This document shows positions 1 through 8,321 of a stretch of 43,744 nt of DNA, piece by piece. The notes under the pieces were generated by a model that did not search any database, had not been told where the DNA came from, and saw only the letters and a program-made list of their open reading frames with translations. Numbering within the stretch: the stretch's first letter is position 1; each line of letters begins with the position of its first letter. The DNA is from Alphaproteobacteria bacterium (GTDB taxonomy: Bacteria; Pseudomonadota; Alphaproteobacteria; Rhizobiales; Xanthobacteraceae), in the NCBI GenBank assembly GCA_005885285.1, contig VAZG01000181.1:1-43744 (forward strand), given 5' to 3'. The position numbers and the translations under genes are program-made.

Positions 1-96
1 AAAGTGGCTCGCCAGCTAAACGAACGACCACGTGAGACCTTGCAATTTGAAACCCCAGCAGAGAGATTTAACGCCTGTGTTGCGTCGACCGGTTGA
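1..96 (+). mobile_element. IS30-family transposase, C-terminal fragment (cut by window edge)
   Basis: The window opens inside a frame that runs 31 codons to a TGA at 94-96. The peptide has the run LNERPRETLQFETPAE followed by RF and then VASTG, which is the typical end of IS30-family transposases (the 'LNxRPRKTLxFxTPAE' block of the DDE integrase domain). The rest of the element lies to the left. No 5' end, catalytic residues or inverted repeat can be seen here, so whether the element is complete is unknown. Nothing else was recognised up to 287. Confidence 0.75.
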
Positions 97-287
97 GCCA
101 GCAAGGGCAAACAGGAAATCGCTAGCTCGTCAGCGGAGCTGCTCCGCTTTTGAACCGATATGTGACATTCGATTGGTGCGCTTTATGGGGCTAGGAAAGT
201 GACGGATGGCGTTTCCTGCCTCAGGGTGGGCGAGGCGGACAGATCATTGTCCCGAAGCGGGTTCTCTTGCCCTGACTGAGACGAGGA

Positions 288-1505
288 TCAACCTCCCGTA
301 TGTGGCGTGCCGACTAGGAGTGGCATGTCGAGCGTGAAGCGTGAGCCTTTCGGCTCATTCGATGCTATCTTCAGTTGGCCGTTGAGTTGCCTGAGTAGGC
401 CATTGATCAGCCTGAGGCCGAGGCTCTTGCGGGGCTGATCGATGTCGAAACCTTCCGGGAGCCCGATGCCTTGGTCGGAGACTTCGACCAAGAGGCGCCC
501 CCCAATCTCGCGGGCGGATACCTGGATTGTGCCGGCGCGATCAGGATAGGCGTACTTGACCGCGTTGGTCACGAGTTCATTGACCAGAAGCCCCAACGGA
601 ATGGCCTGGTCCGCCGAAAGCCCCGTCCGGTCAGCATGGCAGAGTACGGTGTGTCCAGGTGTTGTTTCCTGGAGTTTGTTGCAAAGCTCGCCCATAAAGT
701 CGGCAAGCTCGACGAAACCGATTTGCGTGCCGCGCCATAGGTGGTCATGAACTTGGGCTATGGTTGCGACACGCGAGCCGGCGTCCGCTAGTGCGCTTTG
801 CGCGTCCTCTGACTGCGCGCTGAGCGCCTGAACGCGAAGTAGCCCAACGACAACAGCAAGACTGTTCTTGACACGGTGACTCATCTCCCGCGTTAGCAGG
901 GCCTGATAGTCAAGCGCCTCTTGAAGCCGGGCATCGGCCTGCTGACGCTCGATAGCGAGGCCGAGAAGTCCTGCGAAGCCCGCAAGGAAATCGGCGTCCG
1001 CTCGGTCGAACTGACCGGGGTCCGGACTGTCGACCTCGAGCACACCGAATGGGCGATTGCCTTCACCGCCTCGCTCGATAAGGACGTTGATCGCGCGCCT
1101 GACGCCATGGTCGGCTAGGAGCTGAGGCGTGCGAAACCGCGCTTCTTCATGTAGATGGTTCGAGATGACCGCTTTACCAGTATGGTATGCGAAGCCAGCC
1201 GGCGATTCGACGTCTGCTCCAAGTGCGGTATTATCGGTCGCGCCCGGGGCCCAGCCGACGCCTGAGCGCACGAGAAGACGGTTTTCATCCGGTAGATATT
1301 CCAAGACCTTGGCAAAAGGAGCCTCAAGTCCTTGAGCAGAGAGTTCGGTCGCGCGCTGCAGAATTTGTCGGAAATCACGCGTCTGCAAAGCAGAGCGGCC
1401 AAACTCGCCGAGAAGAGATTGCTGACGCAGGCGGTAGGGAAGTTCGTCCCGGCTATTCGATGACACAGATGCCTTTTTGCCGGCGAGTTGTAAGGGGCAG
1501 GTCAT
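288..1505 (-). CDS. GAF-domain HisKA_2-type sensor histidine kinase
   Basis: 405 aa, soluble, no membrane segment. Residues about 25-190 form a GAF-type sensor domain (PFGVLEVDSP, FLAGFAGLLGLAIER). A HisKA_2-type phosphoacceptor helix follows at about 200-260 with the phospho-histidine in EMSHRVKNSLAVV. The HATPase_c domain is at about 300-395: N-box in LVNELVTNAVKYAYP, G1 in DQGIGLP and a GLRLINGL lid. In alphaproteobacteria such kinases commonly feed the PhyR/EcfG general stress pathway or light/redox responses; this is inferred from the family. No partner receiver is adjacent. The ATG at 1505 has only a weak upstream ribosome site. The gene is intact. Confidence 0.88.
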   Translation of the reverse strand: MTCPLQLAGKKASVSSNSRDELPYRLRQQSLLGEFGRSALQTRDFRQILQRATELSAQGLEAPFAKVLEYLPDENRLLVRSGVGWAPGATDNTALGADVESPAGFAYHTGKAVISNHLHEEARFRTPQLLADHGVRRAINVLIERGGEGNRPFGVLEVDSPDPGQFDRADADFLAGFAGLLGLAIERQQADARLQEALDYQALLTREMSHRVKNSLAVVVGLLRVQALSAQSEDAQSALADAGSRVATIAQVHDHLWRGTQIGFVELADFMGELCNKLQETTPGHTVLCHADRTGLSADQAIPLGLLVNELVTNAVKYAYPDRAGTIQVSAREIGGRLLVEVSDQGIGLPEGFDIDQPRKSLGLRLINGLLRQLNGQLKIASNEPKGSRFTLDMPLLVGTPHTGG

Positions 1506-1653
1506 GCGCGATCCGTTCGTGTGGTAGTGCCGCGAGGAGCTTGTTGTCCAAAACGTCTTGGGATCGTGAATGCATTGAACTCTCTTCCTGCGTTTAGGAC
1601 CCGCACTCCTTCCACTCCTTCGTACTGCAGCAGGCTCCGAGGATTTTGACGCC

Positions 1654-1731
1654 TCAGCGCATCAAGAACCACAGCAGGATAATCACCGGGATGGGAACTC
1701 CGATTAGCCAAAGAAGTACGCTACGGCCCAC
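1654..1731 (-). CDS. LLWLxGVPIP micropeptide (copy 1)
   Basis: A 25-codon gene starting at GTG 1731 with a strong AGGAGG ribosome site six bases upstream. The peptide starts MGRSVLLWLIGVPIPVIILL and ends WFLMR: one very hydrophobic helix with a central G-V-P-I-P kink and a basic end. It lies 53 nt downstream of the DUF892 gene on the same strand and is probably co-transcribed with it. The same peptide family recurs at 11197-11268 and 28747-28833 in this window. Function is unknown; a membrane-inserted stress peptide is an inference from composition. Three independent copies and a good ribosome site make it a convincing gene despite its size. Confidence 0.72.
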   Translation of the reverse strand: MGRSVLLWLIGVPIPVIILLWFLMR

Positions 1732-1784
1732 GATGTTCCTCCTGGGTGGAGCCCTGAAACGGACAGCGGGGTTTCTGAGATGGC

Positions 1785-2288
1785 TCAGGCGGCTTTCCGA
1801 TTGATCGCTTGTTTTGCAAGCTGGCTGAGCAGATCATCCGTCTTCTTTTCTTCTTGCAGCGTTTTATCGAGCAGCTCTGCAACATCCCGCAGCCCAAGCT
1901 GCGAGGCCCAGGTTTTGAGTGTTCCATAGCGCGAGATCTCGTAATGCTCGACGGCCTGAGCACCAGCCAGAAGGCCGGCATCCAGAGCCTCCGACCCTTC
2001 GAAATCCTCCATTACCTCTTTGCCTTCCTCGACAATGCCGAGGACAGCATCACAGGTCTTCGTCCGCGCGGGCTTTTCGATCAATTCGAAAATCTGGACT
2101 AGACGCTCTATCTGTCCTTCTGTTTCATCGCGGTGCGTTTCAAACGCCTTCCTCAGATCTTCAGAATCAGCAGCTTTCGCCATCTTCGGCAAGGCCCGCA
2201 GGATCTGCTTTTCAGCGAAATGGATATCCTTGAGTGTTTCGTAAAATAGATCTTCGAGCGTCTTCTGAGTCTTTGGTCTGGCAGCCAT
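1785..2288 (-). CDS. DUF892 / YciE-YciF ferritin-like protein
   Basis: 167 aa, all alpha-helical. It shows the DUF892 signatures: LEDLFYETLKDIHFAEKQIL at the N-terminus, then ALPKMAKAADSEDLRKAFE, HRDETEGQIERL and AVEHYEISRYGTL. E and H residues in these four helices form the di-iron-like site of the family (E in AEKQI, E/H in HxxETE, E/H in VEHYE). The family is induced by osmotic and general stress in enterobacteria and rhizobia; its biochemical role is unsettled. A second paralogue lies at 29644-30132. Downstream on the same strand is micropeptide copy 1. The start at 2288 has GGAGTGAGC upstream. I found no EcfG-like promoter in the 250 nt ahead of it. Confidence 0.92.
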   Translation of the reverse strand: MAARPKTQKTLEDLFYETLKDIHFAEKQILRALPKMAKAADSEDLRKAFETHRDETEGQIERLVQIFELIEKPARTKTCDAVLGIVEEGKEVMEDFEGSEALDAGLLAGAQAVEHYEISRYGTLKTWASQLGLRDVAELLDKTLQEEKKTDDLLSQLAKQAINRKAA

Positions 2289-2487
2289 TGCTCACTCCTT
2301 TGTGCTAACCCGATTCATCCTGTCGACAGCCGAAAGTCCGCGGTGCAACGCTGGCCCGAAACACGCAACCCCATGGGGTGTGTCTGGTAAGCCACCATCT
2401 CGAAGGCGGTGACATAAGCGGTTCACCTATCTCTCCGCGGCCGGCTCTGCGCCTGTCCGGGCTTGCCCCGAAATAACGACGGGCAAT

Positions 2488-2580
2488 GCAATTCCACAAG
2501 TTTAGAAAATACTAAAAGAGTTGATACTTTGAGACTGCCTCACTTCTCGCGTCGTTTCCTTTTGACGACTCTATTGCGCG
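2488..2580 (-). repeat. 93-nt inverted repeat unit A (3' end of PAS-LuxR gene plus downstream flank)
   Basis: This block covers the last 14 codons of the PAS-LuxR gene and about 50 nt beyond its stop. It is present again, inverted and ungapped, at 6788-6880 with about 8 differences in 93 positions, nearly all transitions. Shared landmarks are GTCAAAAGGAAA, GCGAGAAGTGAGGCAGT and TAGTATTTTCTAAACTTG. Conservation of the non-coding flank shows DNA duplication rather than only protein homology. Confidence 0.85.
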
Positions 2581-4042
2581 TAATTCCGCGTTCGCGTCCC
2601 CAAATAATAGCCGCGCCGCGCCGATTGACTCCGAGCTTCCCGTACAGCGAGGCAACGTGATTTCGAACCGTGTTTTTCGAAAGGCTCAACGTCGCGCTCA
2701 TTTGCGCGTCCGTCATACCCTCACAAATCAACGCTAAGATCTCACGCTCACGATCGGTCAGGTCGTCCAGATCTGCGGTGGAACGTGAAGCACGTGACGA
2801 TTGACGAAGCGCGGCAAGCTTTTCGACAATGGTTCGACTGAGCCACGAAGTATCTTGCATGACCGCCTCAATCGCTTCGATCAGCTCTTCCTCGGATCGC
2901 TTGCGTTCTGTGATGTCAAGCATCACGCAAAGAACGCACCGCTGATCATTGATCCTCACGATTTCGGATGAGACAAGACAATCCAAGATCGTTCCATCTT
3001 TAGCTTTCATTTGAAGGTCTAGGTTGCGAATGCTTCCCGTCCCTTCCAGGGCTTTCTCGAATTGCTGCTGTGCAGCCCTGTCAGCCCACAGGTGTATCTC
3101 AGTCGCACTACGGCCGATAATCTCCTCCTCCGTATAACCGGTGATCTGTCGAAATGCCTCGTTCACTTCAAGAATCTTGAATCCTGCAAAGTTGGCGATT
3201 GTGGCCGGCACGGGCGCGAGACGAAAGGATGTCGCGAAACGCTCTTCGCTTTGGCGCAGCGCGGTCTCTGCCTTCTTGCGCGAATCGATATCCGCAAAGG
3301 TAAAGAGCATGCAGTTCTCGTCGTCCATCTGGATCGGCTGACCGGCGACGATGACGAATTTTTGAGCCCTTCCAGGTAGCGGAATGTGAGCCTCCATTTG
3401 GGGAATCGTTCGGCCTTCCTTGAGGCGCTCGAGCGCTAGCTGTCTTTGCTCCGCGTCGGCCAAAACATCGATGTCGTTGATTGAACGGCCAACGATCTTT
3501 TCACTCGGGTACCCTGTCATCTCGGTGAAGCCTTGATTGACTTTCACGTACCGAAGACCGGCAAGACGGCAAATGATCGCGGGAGCAGGGTTTGCATTGA
3601 ACGCTGCTTCGAACCTCTTCTCCGCCTCATACTGCTCCGTGACATCACGGGTGATCAGAATAAAGCAGTCCGGTTCACCTGACCTTTCTGTGATGACAAG
3701 GCTTCGAATTCGGTGGACCCATACCTGATCTTGGTTTCGAACGCGGGTCACTTGCACGGTGACATCGTCGAAGCGCTCGCCGGCGATCACACGCTCGATA
3801 GGGTACTCGCCACGGCTGAGAGGATGATTGTTACGGTACCGTAGCCGGAACCGTTTTCGGTACGTTTCAACGTTCTTGCCGAGATCTGCCAGCTTATCGG
3901 CACCGTGCATGGCAAGTGCCGCATCGTTAGCCCAGACGATGGTCCGATCCGGATCTATGATGATTATCCCTTCGCTCACTCCAGATACAATCTGCTGCAA
4001 CTGGGTGCGATCACGACGCGGGCTGACTGGGCGCATCTGCAA
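2540..4042 (-). CDS. Triple-PAS LuxR-family response regulator/transcription factor
   Basis: 500 aa. PAS 1 is at about 12-125 (SEGIIIIDPDRTIVWANDAA), PAS 2 at about 138-258 (FNANPAPAIICRL, TEMTGYPSEKIVGRS) and PAS 3 at about 265-385 (APVPATIANFAG, RQITGYTEEEIIGRS, then DITERKRSEEEL). The C-terminal LuxR helix-turn-helix is at about 425-487 (LTDREREILALICEGMTDAQ, SLSKNTVRNHVASLYGKLGV). It is a soluble one-component sensor-regulator without receiver or kinase; the PAS domains may bind a small ligand or cofactor. It is divergent from the PRC-barrel gene at 4239 across a 196-nt spacer, so control of that gene is possible. The 3' end is duplicated at 6788-6880. Confidence 0.88.
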   Translation of the reverse strand: MQMRPVSPRRDRTQLQQIVSGVSEGIIIIDPDRTIVWANDAALAMHGADKLADLGKNVETYRKRFRLRYRNNHPLSRGEYPIERVIAGERFDDVTVQVTRVRNQDQVWVHRIRSLVITERSGEPDCFILITRDVTEQYEAEKRFEAAFNANPAPAIICRLAGLRYVKVNQGFTEMTGYPSEKIVGRSINDIDVLADAEQRQLALERLKEGRTIPQMEAHIPLPGRAQKFVIVAGQPIQMDDENCMLFTFADIDSRKKAETALRQSEERFATSFRLAPVPATIANFAGFKILEVNEAFRQITGYTEEEIIGRSATEIHLWADRAAQQQFEKALEGTGSIRNLDLQMKAKDGTILDCLVSSEIVRINDQRCVLCVMLDITERKRSEEELIEAIEAVMQDTSWLSRTIVEKLAALRQSSRASRSTADLDDLTDREREILALICEGMTDAQMSATLSLSKNTVRNHVASLYGKLGVNRRGAAIIWGRERGITRNRVVKRKRREK

Positions 4043-4238
4043 CCTCCACGGTTCACGTTTGCTCGTTAGGGACGAAGCATCGCCGCCGGACTCCTTAGTT
4101 AGGGAAAGGGTTGTTTTTACTACGTAGCTTAGTCCTTTCTTGCCAGTGACATCCAGGGTGCCGGCATCTTAAATAGCTTTAATCAGGACGACGAATTCAT
4201 TTTCGTCCTCCACACTTAGGAATCAAGAGGAGGCAGTT

Positions 4239-4634
4239 TTGCAAAGTTCAAATCGCGGACGCGAAGGCGCCGCTTCTCGGAGTGAGACACGAACTCTTAT
4301 CGCAGCCAGCAAAGTCGAGGGGACAGCGGTCTATAACCGTCAAGGCGAAGCTCTCGGCTCCGTCTATGACGTGATGATCGACAAGCGTTCCGGCGATGTT
4401 GCGTATGCGGTGATGTCATTCGGCGGGTTCCTGGGCATTGGCAAGAGCTACCATCCGGTTCCCTGGAACATGCTTGACTACGACGAATCCCAAAGTGGGT
4501 ACGTCGTCGATGTTAACAAGGAGATGCTGGAGAACGCGCCCACCTTTGCGCAAGGCCAGGAGCCGGACTGGGCGGATCAGACTTACGTTCGTCGGATCGA
4601 CGATTATTACGGCAGCTCGCACCGCAGTCTCTGA
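4239..4634 (+). CDS. PRC-barrel domain protein
   Basis: 131 aa, starting at TTG 4239 preceded by AAGAGGAGG at 4225-4233, which fixes the start because no ATG is available. The PRC-barrel covers residues about 25-100: AASKVEGTAVYNRQGEALGS, VYDVMIDKRSGDVAYAVMSF, GGFLGIGKSYHPVPWNML. In rhizobia such stand-alone PRC proteins are common in stress regulons; the fold is a small beta-barrel thought to bind RNA, proteins or membranes. No signal peptide, unlike the paralogue at 10624-11132. The upstream spacer holds an imperfect hairpin (AGGACGA / TCGTCCT near 4185-4209) that may be regulatory. Confidence 0.85.
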   Translation: MQSSNRGREGAASRSETRTLIAASKVEGTAVYNRQGEALGSVYDVMIDKRSGDVAYAVMSFGGFLGIGKSYHPVPWNMLDYDESQSGYVVDVNKEMLENAPTFAQGQEPDWADQTYVRRIDDYYGSSHRSL

Positions 4635-4782
4635 TCCGCTGATGCTCGCCGCGCAGCCGAGGATGGCGAGCCATGGATGGTATTCGCGCGCGTCGGATTG
4701 CTGGGAGCGTTGTTGATCGACATGAGGAAAGGGAATCCGACCGCACGAAAAATGACCATCCCTGGATCCGAAGGAAGCGAGC

Positions 4783-5187
4783 ATGAAGAATCCGCGTGGT
4801 CCGATCAAAGGGGAGTTGAAGGGCCGCAGAAAGAACCTATCCAAAAATCGCTACGGCAGTTTCAATGCTGACCGAACACCAGTCGAGCTTCGGAAACGCC
4901 TCGCCGAGCTTGATCTTTGGTTACGCGAACTAAAAAGAAATCGCTTTGATTATGGCCACAAAGATCAATGGTGCCAAAAAGCCGTCGAAGGCGTGGAACA
5001 GGAGGATGTGATGCCGGACAATTTCTCAAAGAGAGGCCAGTCGGACCGATCGAAGATTGCGATGAATGAGGCTTTTGAGGTCCGTTACTGGATCAAACAT
5101 CTTGGAGTTTCGAAGGAGGAGCTGCAGCGCGTCGTCGACAAGGTCGGAAACTCGGCTGCGGCCGTGAAGAAAGAGCTCGAGAAATAG
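4783..5187 (+). CDS. DUF3606 protein with long N-terminal extension
   Basis: The open frame gives 134 aa. The last 58 residues are a canonical DUF3606 protein (MPDNFSKRGQSDRSKIAMNE, then FEVRYWIKHLGVSKEELQRV and VGNSAAAVKKELE). An ATG at 5011 preceded by CAGGAGGATGTG is the start usually seen for the family, so translation probably begins there; 4783 would add a basic, charged, helical 76-residue segment (RKRLAELDLWLRELKRNRF) that I do not recognise and that could be a separate gene or a fusion. DUF3606 proteins are small and stress-linked in rhizobia, with unknown function. Degraded relatives lie at 10302-10522 and 32390-32562. Confidence 0.78.
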   Translation: MKNPRGPIKGELKGRRKNLSKNRYGSFNADRTPVELRKRLAELDLWLRELKRNRFDYGHKDQWCQKAVEGVEQEDVMPDNFSKRGQSDRSKIAMNEAFEVRYWIKHLGVSKEELQRVVDKVGNSAAAVKKELEK

Positions 5188-5274
5188 TGGCATCGCCATG
5201 GGCAGAAATTCCGTCATGATAGTAAAATCTTGCATATTGAAAGAGCAGCGCGTTGTTGCTTTGATCGAGGACGT

Positions 5275-5379
5275 ATGATGCGCAACAATCGCCTTTGGAT
5301 GCCGGATTACGAAGATGAGCTGAGGAAATCGATCGTGGATGGAGAAGGCTTGCTGAACGCTGCCGACAAGCGTTGGTAA
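5275..5379 (+). CDS. Small ORF upstream of brkB-like gene, unknown
   Basis: A 34-codon frame starting at ATG 5275 (or 5278), with GATCGAGGACGT upstream as a possible ribosome site. The peptide is charged (MPDYEDELRKSIVDGEGLLN) and ends ADKRW. It ends 30 nt before the BrkB/YihY gene and may be its leader or part of its transcript. No family recognised; short frames occur by chance at this GC content. Confidence 0.3.
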   Translation: MMRNNRLWMPDYEDELRKSIVDGEGLLNAADKRW

Positions 5380-5409
5380 TCATCGAAAACGACCCGGCGG
5401 GTATGACTC

Positions 5410-6258
5410 GTGCAAAATGCCTGGCGTCTGTTGAAGACCACGGTTACTGCATTCATCAATGACGAGGCGCTTGGAAGGGGCGCGGCAATAGCCTTTTACA
5501 CGGTGACGTCTATTGCTCCGGTTCTGCTGATCGTAGTCGCGATCGCAGGCACGGTTTTCGGGCGGGAAGCTGCGCAAAATGGAATTATTGCTCAGCTAAG
5601 TGGCCTGATTGGCCAACAAAGTGCCGAACTTCTGCAGACCGCTGTCGCGAGCGCGCAGGATAAGACCTCCGGCAAGATCGCCACCATTGTTGGGGTGGTC
5701 ATGGTTATCGTTACCGCTTCAGGCGTATTCGGTGAAATGCAAACTGCGCTTAACGTCATCTGGAAAGCAGACCCGACGGGCACGCCGATATCCCGTTTGA
5801 TTAGGGCACGCGCAGCCGGCTTAGGGCTTGTGGTCTCCTTGGGATTTCTCCTGATGGTATCGTTGGCGATAAGCGCGGGCCTGTCCGCATTTGGCGATTA
5901 CCTGAACTCTGTTTTTGCGTTTGGTCAGGTCATCCTCACGATTGTGAACGGGTTAGTATCTCTTCTGCTGATTTCGATCTTGTTCGCAGCAATTTACAAA
6001 GTTCTGCCGGACAAGCATATCGAATGGCGTGACGTGATCGTTGGAGCCATCGTGACGTCGTTCTTGTTCACCGCTGGAAAGTCGCTAATTGGCTGGTACA
6101 TCGGCAGCAGCGCGGTGGCTTCTGCTTATGGTGCCGCAGGGGCACTGATGGCCATGTTGCTCTGGGTGTATTACTCAGCTCAGATTGTTTTGCTCGGCGC
6201 TGAATTCACTAAAGCGTATTCCGACCGCGCTGAGTCTGACGATGTTTCCAGGGCTTAG
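5410..6258 (+). CDS. YihY/BrkB family inner-membrane protein
   Basis: 282 aa from GTG 5410. It has about six transmembrane segments with the family landmarks: GRGAAIAFYTVTSIAPVLLI near residue 20-40, LNVIWKADP near 118, VLPDKHIEWRDVIVGAIVTS near 200, and the glycine-rich last segments AYGAAGALMAMLLWVYYSAQ and LLGAEFTKAY. The family was once called ribonuclease BN, but it is an integral membrane protein of uncertain transport function, often in envelope stress loci. Family length is usually 280-320 aa, so it is complete. Pseudogene debris follows it. Confidence 0.9.
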   Translation: MQNAWRLLKTTVTAFINDEALGRGAAIAFYTVTSIAPVLLIVVAIAGTVFGREAAQNGIIAQLSGLIGQQSAELLQTAVASAQDKTSGKIATIVGVVMVIVTASGVFGEMQTALNVIWKADPTGTPISRLIRARAAGLGLVVSLGFLLMVSLAISAGLSAFGDYLNSVFAFGQVILTIVNGLVSLLLISILFAAIYKVLPDKHIEWRDVIVGAIVTSFLFTAGKSLIGWYIGSSAVASAYGAAGALMAMLLWVYYSAQIVLLGAEFTKAYSDRAESDDVSRA

Positions 6259-7136
6259 CTGTTTCACTTCGCGTTCTCCTCGCCCGATATCTTTCCGCGC
6301 CGCCATTGGATCAACTGTGCACATCAACGGATAACGATTTCTAAGACGCGACCGCAGGTCGCGAGGAGCGCGCGCCTCGCTTGCATCTCAACACCGCCTG
6401 CAGTGGCGCCGAAACTGTGACTTGTCAGATTTAGTTGGTACACGCGGCGATGGCCGATCGATACACCATATGTTGCGGCCGGCGTCCGCAAAACCCGCAG
6501 CGTGTCTCGCACCCAATACCTTCCGCAAATCCCGGATAGTTTTGGCGTTCGGGAATGAGGGAAGCGGTGACTGCCGCCATTTTTCGTCACGCTAATTTTT
6601 CGACAGCAGCGAACCAAATAGATCGTCGCCGTTAAGCCGGCCGGGCCTATAAGATGACTAGGCACTCAACGTCTTGGACAATCGGCGTAGATATTCGTTT
6701 GCCTTCAGCAAAGCGAGTCAATCTCAGGCCATGCCGGCCACCTCAACGGTACGTCGCCGTATTTGGCAAAGACCGAGCCAACGTTTAGGCGCAATAGAAT
6801 CGTCAAAAGGAAATGACGCGAGAAGTGAGGCAGTTTCAAAGCACCAATTCTTCTAGTATTTTCTAAACTTGTGGAATTGCGGGGCCCGTTCTTACCTCAG
6901 GCGTGGCGATTGTGGAAAGCCGGTCGTTGCGTTCCTGGATTGGGCCGGCTGGACGAGGGGCCCTGTCGTCGCGGACGCACTTAAGCGCGAAGGCATCAAT
7001 GCCCGCGTAGCCGACGGCACCACGGCGATCGAGGACGATTAGGCCGCGGCAAGTGTCGCCCCGGAAGCGCCGGTAACTAATGCCATCATTGGAGTTCAGG
7101 CTTCAATTCAAACAGTTCGTGAAAGAGGATTGCGTC
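6259..7136 (+). other. Gene-poor stretch with degraded fragments
   Basis: No intact gene was found in these 878 nt. A 17-nt hairpin (CGCGACC GCA GGTCGCG) sits at about 6346-6362. 6674-6880 is a relic of a LuxR regulator (listed separately). From about 6888 to 7041 one frame on the plus strand is open without a start codon, ending TAG; it reads like a real protein tail (PVVAFLDWAGWTRGPVVADA, then LKREGINARVADGTTAIEDD) but I cannot name it. No convincing promoter was seen for the operon at 7137. Confidence 0.5.
6674..6880 (+). pseudogene. Relic of a LuxR-type regulator 3' end (inverted copy of 2488-2580 region)
   Basis: Positions 6788-6880 match the complement of 2488-2580 without gaps (about 91% identity by eye). 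In the matching frame the relic reads RNRIVKRK, then a TGA in place of R, then REK and the same TGA stop. Upstream, FAFSK and then VRRRIW can be aligned to LSLSK and the NRRGAAIIW part of the intact LuxR helix-turn-helix, with codons lost between, so the remnant probably begins near 6674. This is a dead copy; it implies an ancient inverted duplication or exchange spanning about 4 kb around the PRC, DUF3606 and BrkB genes. Confidence 0.7.
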
Positions 7137-8321
7137 ATGCCACAGACCGACACCCAGTCGCTGCAACAGATCAAACGCCAAACCGAGCAAACGCGGGCAG
7201 GCCTGACCGATACCGTCGAGCAGCTTCGTACCAGCGTGGCGGAGACTGCGAGCGACATCCGCCAGCGCATCAGCCCCGACGCCATCAAAGCCGAGGTGTC
7301 CGACTACATCAAAAGCAGGGGTGAGCGGCTGATGAACGACGTCACCGCCGCTGCCCGCAGGAATCCGATGCAGGCTGTGGCAGTCGGCGCCAGCGTTGCA
7401 TATCCGCTTCTGCGGCTGGCGCGAACAATACCCTTGCCGGTGCTGATGGTGGGGGCTGGTCTGTTTTTTGCCGGTTCCAAGACGGGACAGTCCGCTACAC
7501 GAACGGCCGGTGAAACGGCTTCCGACATTTCGGATGAGGTCGGACGTCGGACCCGTGATTTCGGAAATCAAGTTGGAGAGTCGGCATCCGCTTCGAAGGC
7601 GTACGCGTCCGACCAGCTTGATCGCGCGAGCGCCGCCGTGTCCGGCGGAGCCGATCAGGTGAGCCGAGCGGCCGATGCAGCGGGCGCTACGCTCGCCTCG
7701 AATTCACAGAAGGTTCAAGGGAAGGCGGTGTCGTTCGGAGCCTCAGTTTCCAATCGTGCGACCGCTCTCTGGGACGAAGGCACCCGTGCAGCCAGTTCGG
7801 CCGCCGCGACGGTCCAGGACATTGCGTCCGGCGCAACATCCGTCGGTCAGAGGGCGATCGGCACCACCACAGATGCGGGGCTGGATGCTGCAAGGGCGGT
7901 CAGTGACAAAGGATCCGATCGTACCGAACGCGCGGGAAAGGCGATCTTCGAGACGATCGAACAAAATCCATTGCTGGTGGCGGGCGTGGGCCTGCTGGTC
8001 GGCGGTCTGATCGCGAGCGCGCTGCCCCGCTCCGAGATCGAGGATGACCTGGTTGGCGACGCCAGCACCGCGGTGAAGCGACGCGTCCAAACCGCCGCAT
8101 CGCAAGGTTTCGACACCGCTAAGAACGCCGTCGGTGAAGTCGTCGACGAAGCGACCCGGCGGGCTCAAGAGGAAGGCCTTACGCCCGACGGCATAGGTAA
8201 GGCCGCACAGGACGTCGGACAGCGGGTGCGGCGTGTTGCGGAAACTGCGGTAACGACCGCTTTCGAACCGACACAAGACGATCATCAACCAAGCACTCAC
8301 GGAGGAACCGACCATGGCTGA
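7137..8321 (+). CDS. DUF3618-like envelope stress protein, first gene of a four-gene operon
   Basis: 394 aa from ATG 7137, which has AAAGAGGA upstream; a frame upstream to 7080 is less likely. Residues 1-60 resemble DUF3618 (QIKRQTEQTRAGLTDTVEQL, then DIRQRISPDAIKAEV). A hydrophobic segment follows at about 80-115 (RTIPLPVLMVGAGLFFAG), then a long Ala/Ser/Asp-rich amphipathic stretch (about 115-270), a second hydrophobic segment (LLVAGVGLLVGGLIASALPR) and a helical tail (GEVVDEATRRAQEEGLTPDG). The last ~100 residues are paralogous to the end of the fourth operon gene (9325-10077). It probably tethers to the inner membrane with a long apolipoprotein-like helix; function unknown. Confidence 0.8.
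   Translation: MPQTDTQSLQQIKRQTEQTRAGLTDTVEQLRTSVAETASDIRQRISPDAIKAEVSDYIKSRGERLMNDVTAAARRNPMQAVAVGASVAYPLLRLARTIPLPVLMVGAGLFFAGSKTGQSATRTAGETASDISDEVGRRTRDFGNQVGESASASKAYASDQLDRASAAVSGGADQVSRAADAAGATLASNSQKVQGKAVSFGASVSNRATALWDEGTRAASSAAATVQDIASGATSVGQRAIGTTTDAGLDAARAVSDKGSDRTERAGKAIFETIEQNPLLVAGVGLLVGGLIASALPRSEIEDDLVGDASTAVKRRVQTAASQGFDTAKNAVGEVVDEATRRAQEEGLTPDGIGKAAQDVGQRVRRVAETAVTTAFEPTQDDHQPSTHGGTDHG

Noticed and set aside
6324..6665. 113-codon minus-strand frame in the debris stretch
   Set aside because: No ribosome site, family or plausible composition; interspersed with hairpins.
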